64,000 bases of DNA, taken from positions 15,984,671-16,048,670 of the forward strand of contig CM070620.1 of assembly GCA_036346255.1 (NCBI GenBank). The letters are read 5' to 3'. Shown piece by piece: positions 59,251 through 64,000 of the stretch. The notes beneath the pieces are model-generated. The model saw only the letters and a list, made by a program, of their open reading frames with translations. It had not been told where the DNA came from and did not search any database. How positions within the stretch are numbered: the first letter of the stretch is position 1; each line of letters starts with the position of its first letter. A program made the translations under genes and the position numbers. The DNA is from Ampelocalamus luodianensis. Taxonomy: Eukaryota > Streptophyta > Magnoliopsida > Poales > Poaceae.

Positions 59251-60767
59251 TGCCGTAACTACTTAACGTACCTGAGTTAAGGAATACTAGCGAGCTTGTT
59301 TATCGAACAAATTAACATGGCTGCTGGGAAGGCAGCAACAACTGCAGGAGGCCAGTGCCCCCCACTAGCCAGGCGATCTGGTTGGCCGTACGTACTACAC
59401 CACGCAGACCTGATAGAACACAAAAAAAAGCGGCACAACTTTATATATGCACACAAGCATGCTAATGATTGCGCAGCAGGCACCTGTTGCACCGAAACGA
59501 ACACGGGCTTCCAAACAAACCACCATCAATTCGCGTGTTGTTTCTTCAGACTTTCAGAGATATACATCAAAAGCCATGGCAACCTGATCATCGAAAAGGA
59601 CCTCAAATGAAGAAACAACTAATGCATATCAGAAGCCATGGCAGCGCTCACGCAACCTGATCATCGAAAAGGACCTCAAATGAGGTCCCTAAACCATTGT
59701 GAAATCGATCGTGTCGCAGGTTAGAGGTTCATCATGAGGTGAGTGCGTGGGAGTTTGAGAGAGTTTAAAGCAAAGTCACAGTGGTCGATGTTGTATCCTA
59801 CTTACCGGATTCATCGATCCAGTTATGATTTGTAGAACATGGTATACCTTTTCAATTCTGATGTAATTCTTTTTAAAATGTGGCGTGCCAGTTCCGCGAT
59901 CCCGTTCCTCGATTCAATCGACAGTTCCTGGTGACCATGGTTTAAAGCATACATTTGATGTGCATCATTTATTGGATGAATGCATGTGACATTCCTCGCA
60001 AAAAAGAGTAAAAAAGAACGCATGTGACGCGCATGTTGCCACTCCACTTAGCTTAGCTTAGCTTACGGGAGCGAGTCTCAAAAAGAAAAGAAAAAACTTA
60101 CGGGAGTGTGGATGGACTGGGAGAGGCCGGCCCGCCGAACCGGGGTGAGGTCCAATGGAGGCCCAGCAGCCTGATTACCGGAATATCTCGGCTCTGGCAA
60201 TGCGATTGCGATTTGCGAATACAAGGCCCATTCATGAGAGACAGCGAGGCTGAGTCGGCAACCGCACGTACTACCCAGCGTGGGCATTGGGCAAAGTGTA
60301 CGCATGGAAGTCGCAGCTGACGCGCGGCCAGCACGGGCACGGGCCGTTCGTACTCAGCCGGTCAGGCGGCCAGCCCCACGCGACGCGCGGAACTCCCCGC
60401 CCACACGCCGAAGCGGCCGCGCGCGGCTGCGGTCCGACCCCATGCTTTAGATGTGTCGCCCGGTAAGTTCAGTGACGTTTTTAGGCTGGGTTTGCAGGCC
60501 AACCGATCTGGCCTGCACCTCTGGGTGCTTCTACTGGATGCACACCGTAAGCGCACTAGACCGGACTCAGAGCCTGTTGCCCAAACCACACCATTTAGCC
60601 CACAATGAATGCTCTCAGGAAAAAAACCCACAATGAATGAATCCCAGTTTTTTTTTTCGATTACAAGATTTTTTTGAGTTCTTCTCCAGTGACCTTCTTG
60701 AGTTCTTCTCCAGTGACTTGTACCATTTGAACGGAGAACACACGGAACATTGCGAAGTCATCGAATG

Positions 60768-60771
<4 letters not shown>
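59251..60771. other. No gene recognised; a small direct duplication
   Basis: CCTGATCATCGAAAAGGACC with following CTCAAATGA occurs at about 59582-59610 and 59657-59685, next to a repeated GAAGCCATGGCA. A GC-rich part at 60230-60450 has no recognisable frame. Confidence 0.4.

Positions 60772-60846
<75 letters not shown>
60772..60846. repeat. (TA)n microsatellite
   Basis: 75 bp of uninterrupted TA. The two open frames crossing it are repeat artefacts. Confidence 0.95.
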
Positions 60847-60849
<3 letters not shown>

Positions 60850-62038
60850 CCATTTCACGGTCGTTCCAGCCACAATCTCAAAACACAAGCCGCTGCTGAA
60901 CCTGTGGTCTCTGATCTAAACAAATCTCAGAGCAAAACCCCTGAAGGCCTGGGCTAGAACCGAGATATGATTGGTGTGCACCGTGACATTCCGCTCCTGA
61001 GAACGGCAGCTGAACCATTTGGAGATTCGGCGGGGACCACCTTGCATCCTCTCCAACGGAAGGTGCTACTTCGCTGAGTGATCTCTCTCTCCCTCTTCAA
61101 AAGCAGCTACTTTGTTCGCGTTTTGATCATAATATAAGGCAAATCAAAGCATGCGTGAGAGAGACTACAAGGAGTGGTTGTGGTGACCACATGGACGGAT
61201 CCAAGTGAGATTTGATGGATGTACAGGACACCAGGTCCGGTTTTATTTTACTTTATCAAAGTATTTGTATATATAGTTGTGCATCACATAACGTAAGTTC
61301 AGTAATCTTATACACATGTGAAGATATGTATAGAGATACCCGATTGTTCTTTTTAGATGTGATAATATGTATAGGGACATATGATTTTTTTTTTCTTTTA
61401 GATCTGCTGCTGGGTGACCACAGACCCTTCTTACATGCGGGTTAAGTTTAGAGCAAAGAAACGGCACTTGGAACAAATGACAACAATCGTTCACCAGCCA
61501 AAGTAGCATATAGACGATGAATCCCAGGGAACAGAGGTGGTAGACAAACATGCGAGAGAAAGTTAAAGTCGTTCTGGCTTTATTTTCTTGCGATGCATCT
61601 ATTTTGTTTTGAAAGGAAGGTCACTCACCCTTCCTGTAAACATCAGTTGTTGGAAGTTGCATTAGAAAAAACAGACAAGATTGCATGCTACACCTGAAGC
61701 AACTTGGATTGCTTACTGTCCTAGTACAGTTAGAACTGTACTGAACAATACTAATACGGATGGACAAAAGACGTCCCCCCACCCCCAAAAGCTAACGAGT
61801 TAGAACATCGTTGTGAGATGTGACCATGCAAAGCTCTATGGGTGAAATTTCATCGGTAACCAGTGTTATCGATAAAATTTATATCGAACAAAAAAATCGG
61901 AATTATCCGATTTTCATGTAAATTCAAATTTAGATATATTTCGGCTTTACATCTGAAAAAATAATCAAATTTCAATATAAAAATTTCGAAATGATATGGT
62001 TTTCCTTAGTTGTGATCATTATTGGTTGGTGAGTGTTA

Positions 62039-62040
<2 letters not shown>
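60847..62040. other. No gene recognised
   Basis: AT-rich sequence with a short repeat of GATGTGATAATATGTATAG-like units near 61320-61370. Nothing codes for a recognisable protein. Confidence 0.4.
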
Positions 62041-62104
<64 letters not shown>

Positions 62105-62700
62105 TTAAATCGTATGATGATATCTCTTCATCTATTTGAGCGTATCTAATAATGATTATAAGACACCTCAAAGTGAGTTTCATAAATTTTTCATTAAAGT
62201 CCACTTTTATAGCAAAATTTATGCATATACTTCATATATATAAAAGGGTATATAACAAAAACAAAGGGCTCCAATGAAAATTTTTCAATCAAATCGCATT
62301 GGAGTACCTTATAATTGATATTTAAGTATACTCAAAATGATTAAAAAAAGTATAATATGTGTATGATGATATATATCTATCAATTTGAGCATACTATAAT
62401 AATGATTATAAGATACCCCAAAGTGAGTTCCATAATTTTTTTTTATTAAAGTTCACTTTTTATAGTAAAATTTATGTATATACTTTTTTATATATGAAAA
62501 GGGGTATATAACAAAAATAAAGGACTCTAATGAAAATTTTTCAATCAAGTCACATTAGAGTATCTTATAATTGGTATTTAAGTATACTGAATTAAAGTGG
62601 TAAAGAAGTATAATATGATCATTTAAGTGGTATATTGGGAGTGGAAGTACATACTCCCAAGAGCACGAAACGTGTGTGTGTATATATATATATATATATA
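62041..62700. mobile_element. Micron-like element flanked by (TA)n, tandemly duplicated inside
   Basis: (TA)n at 62041-62102 and again at 62679-62700 bracket non-repetitive sequence, the hallmark of Micron. Inside are two related units, about 62128-62340 and 62371-62690. Each contains AATGATTATAAGA, AAAGTGAGTTYCATAA, AAAAGGGTATATAACAAAAA and AAAATTTTTCAATCAA. The second unit ends in GTGTGTGT. A single unit is also at 14918-15293. Confidence 0.65.
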
Positions 62701-63870
62701 CCACGTTGATTAATTTAGCTTACCTGTAGCAATGGGGCTAAATCTGCCTCTAATACATGGAAAGACATTGTGTTGCACAGCTCATAGTACGAGTATTTGA
62801 TATTAATTGTTTGACTTAGATCACAAGCTAGGGTAAACCTCAGGGGAAAAAACCAAGCTAGAGGCGTGTCCGGCATTCATAAGAAATCTTTGGAAAATTG
62901 GTCTAATAGTAGCATAAGGAAAATACAATCTAAAATCGGAACTAGTTTAGTTTTGATTCTCGCCAAATTTTTGGAAAAGCCGTGGTAGTTTGTTTGGTTT
63001 AATTCAAATTTGAATTTTTTAAATAATCTAATAAAAGGAAGTGGGGGGTTAGGCACAAATGTAAATGTTCATGTGAATTAGCCAGAAAAAACTAGCTGGT
63101 TTATGCCGATTTGTTGAACCCTAAACATCCTTGGAATTTTTACAGAGAAGGGATGAGAAAAACTCCTTTTTTTGGTCTTTCAACATTATTGTGACTTGTG
63201 AGACCCTGTTTGCAACATAGTAATCAATACAGTTCCTTCAAATTTTCTCTATTTGAAATGGGATCTGTACTGCACAAGCACTTTGCTAAGTTTACATGAT
63301 TGTTTTCCTTTACTTTGAAGAATGACAGTTACAAGCCTGCAATATACCTGCAAAACTTTTTTTTATTGCCCACCTACACTATTGATTATCTTTACAGTGT
63401 TAACAACTATTGAGTATCTTTACACTGTTAACACTTTTCTATCGCACGTAATAATTTGAGCGCAAGAGGGACAACAAACAAACATAAAAATACATGATCC
63501 ATAAGCATGATCACATCTATATAAATACAAAAAGCGATGCACCTACTTTGTTTTTAGGGCAAGAAAATCTCACAATAATTCAAAAAGAAAATCCTAGAAA
63601 TCTTCTCATTAACTGAGAAAAAAGGATAAAGATCTATGTTGCTTATTTAAGTGAGACAGATTATAACGGTGTAGATTATTATATATGAATATTAGATTTG
63701 CACAACAAATACAATTGTATTTTCAGCAATAGATACTAGAGTTGTATAACAAAGACAATTGTATTGTAATATCTACTCGTACCATTGCGAGGGTAATTCT
63801 GCCCATTCATAGTAATATGATACATTTGACTTAAGCTAACTACCTAACTTATCCACTACTAGCCAAATCT
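62701..63870. other. No gene recognised
   Basis: AT-rich sequence without repeats or frames of note. Confidence 0.4.
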
Positions 63871-64000
63871 CACTACTACTGAAAAGGTCTTCACAGACGG
63901 TTCAAAAACGTCATCACAGACGATTTCGTGAGCTGTCTGAGTTTATGGGTCAATAATGACATGAGGTCATCACAGACAGTTTTGATGCATAATATCACAG
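63871..64000 (+). mobile_element. Left end of another CACTA element, cut by the window edge
   Basis: It starts CACTACTACTGAAAAGG and enters dyads TCACAGACGGTT, then GAGCTGTCTGAGTTTATGGG and TCAATAATGACATGAGG, collinear with the end at 14618 and the inverted 35692 end. The remainder lies beyond the window. The preceding trinucleotide is TCT. Confidence 0.85.

Overview
The window is nuclear DNA of a grass, probably rice (Oryza) or a close relative. The evidence is GT-AG split genes with a GC-rich first exon, dense nested DNA transposons and a Ty3/gypsy retroelement, CACTA ends of the grass CACTACTACAAA type, Tourist-like and (TA)n-flanked Micron-like small elements, and a group IIc WRKY gene with a monocot-like protein. 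No prokaryotic or organellar gene organisation is visible.

Two host genes can be reconstructed exon by exon. One, at about 7.3-11.2 kb (+), encodes an ELMO-domain protein in nine exons; its exon 4 lacks one base, which breaks the reading frame. The other, at 56.6-59.0 kb (+), encodes an intact 224-residue WRKY factor in four exons. Nearly everything else that can be interpreted is transposon-derived.

Layout. 0-7 kb: a short Helitron-like insertion, small tandem and inverted repeats, and a Mutator-like element with long inverted ends just upstream of the ELMO gene. 7.3-11.2 kb: the ELMO gene. 11.7-13.2 kb: a second Mutator-like element with about 150-bp inverted ends and a GC-rich centre. 14.4-37.9 kb: a stack of nested transposons. 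A Mutator-like pair of inverted ends encloses an outer CACTA element (14618-36850, flanked by CCA on both sides). That element contains a 720-bp palindrome, a 12.6-kb gypsy element on the minus strand (16415-28982), and an inverted inner CACTA element (30895-35692, flanked by CCG on both sides). The inner element contains a Tourist-like MITE (32283-32878). The inner CACTA split a captured minus-strand gene fragment carried by the outer one.

40.2-42.0 kb: a 5'-truncated LINE with a 14-bp target duplication. 42.4-42.9 kb: a foldback element. 43.7-52.2 kb: a probable Helitron enclosing CACTA sequences that carry a decayed Transposase_24/Ulp1-like gene. 53.3-54.6 kb: a short LTR element with an initiator-Met primer site. 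56.6-59.0 kb: the WRKY gene. 60.7-64.0 kb: (TA)n tracts, a Micron-like element and the start of another CACTA element cut by the window edge.

The most unusual structure is in the gypsy element. Short dyads of the form GTCGTA-N-TACGAC form arrays in both LTRs and recur in the presumed introns of a gene encoded antisense to gag-pol. The two LTRs, the pol frames and ELMO exon 4 also share a signature of lost bases, mostly in homopolymer runs. Part of the apparent decay may therefore be a sequence-quality effect.
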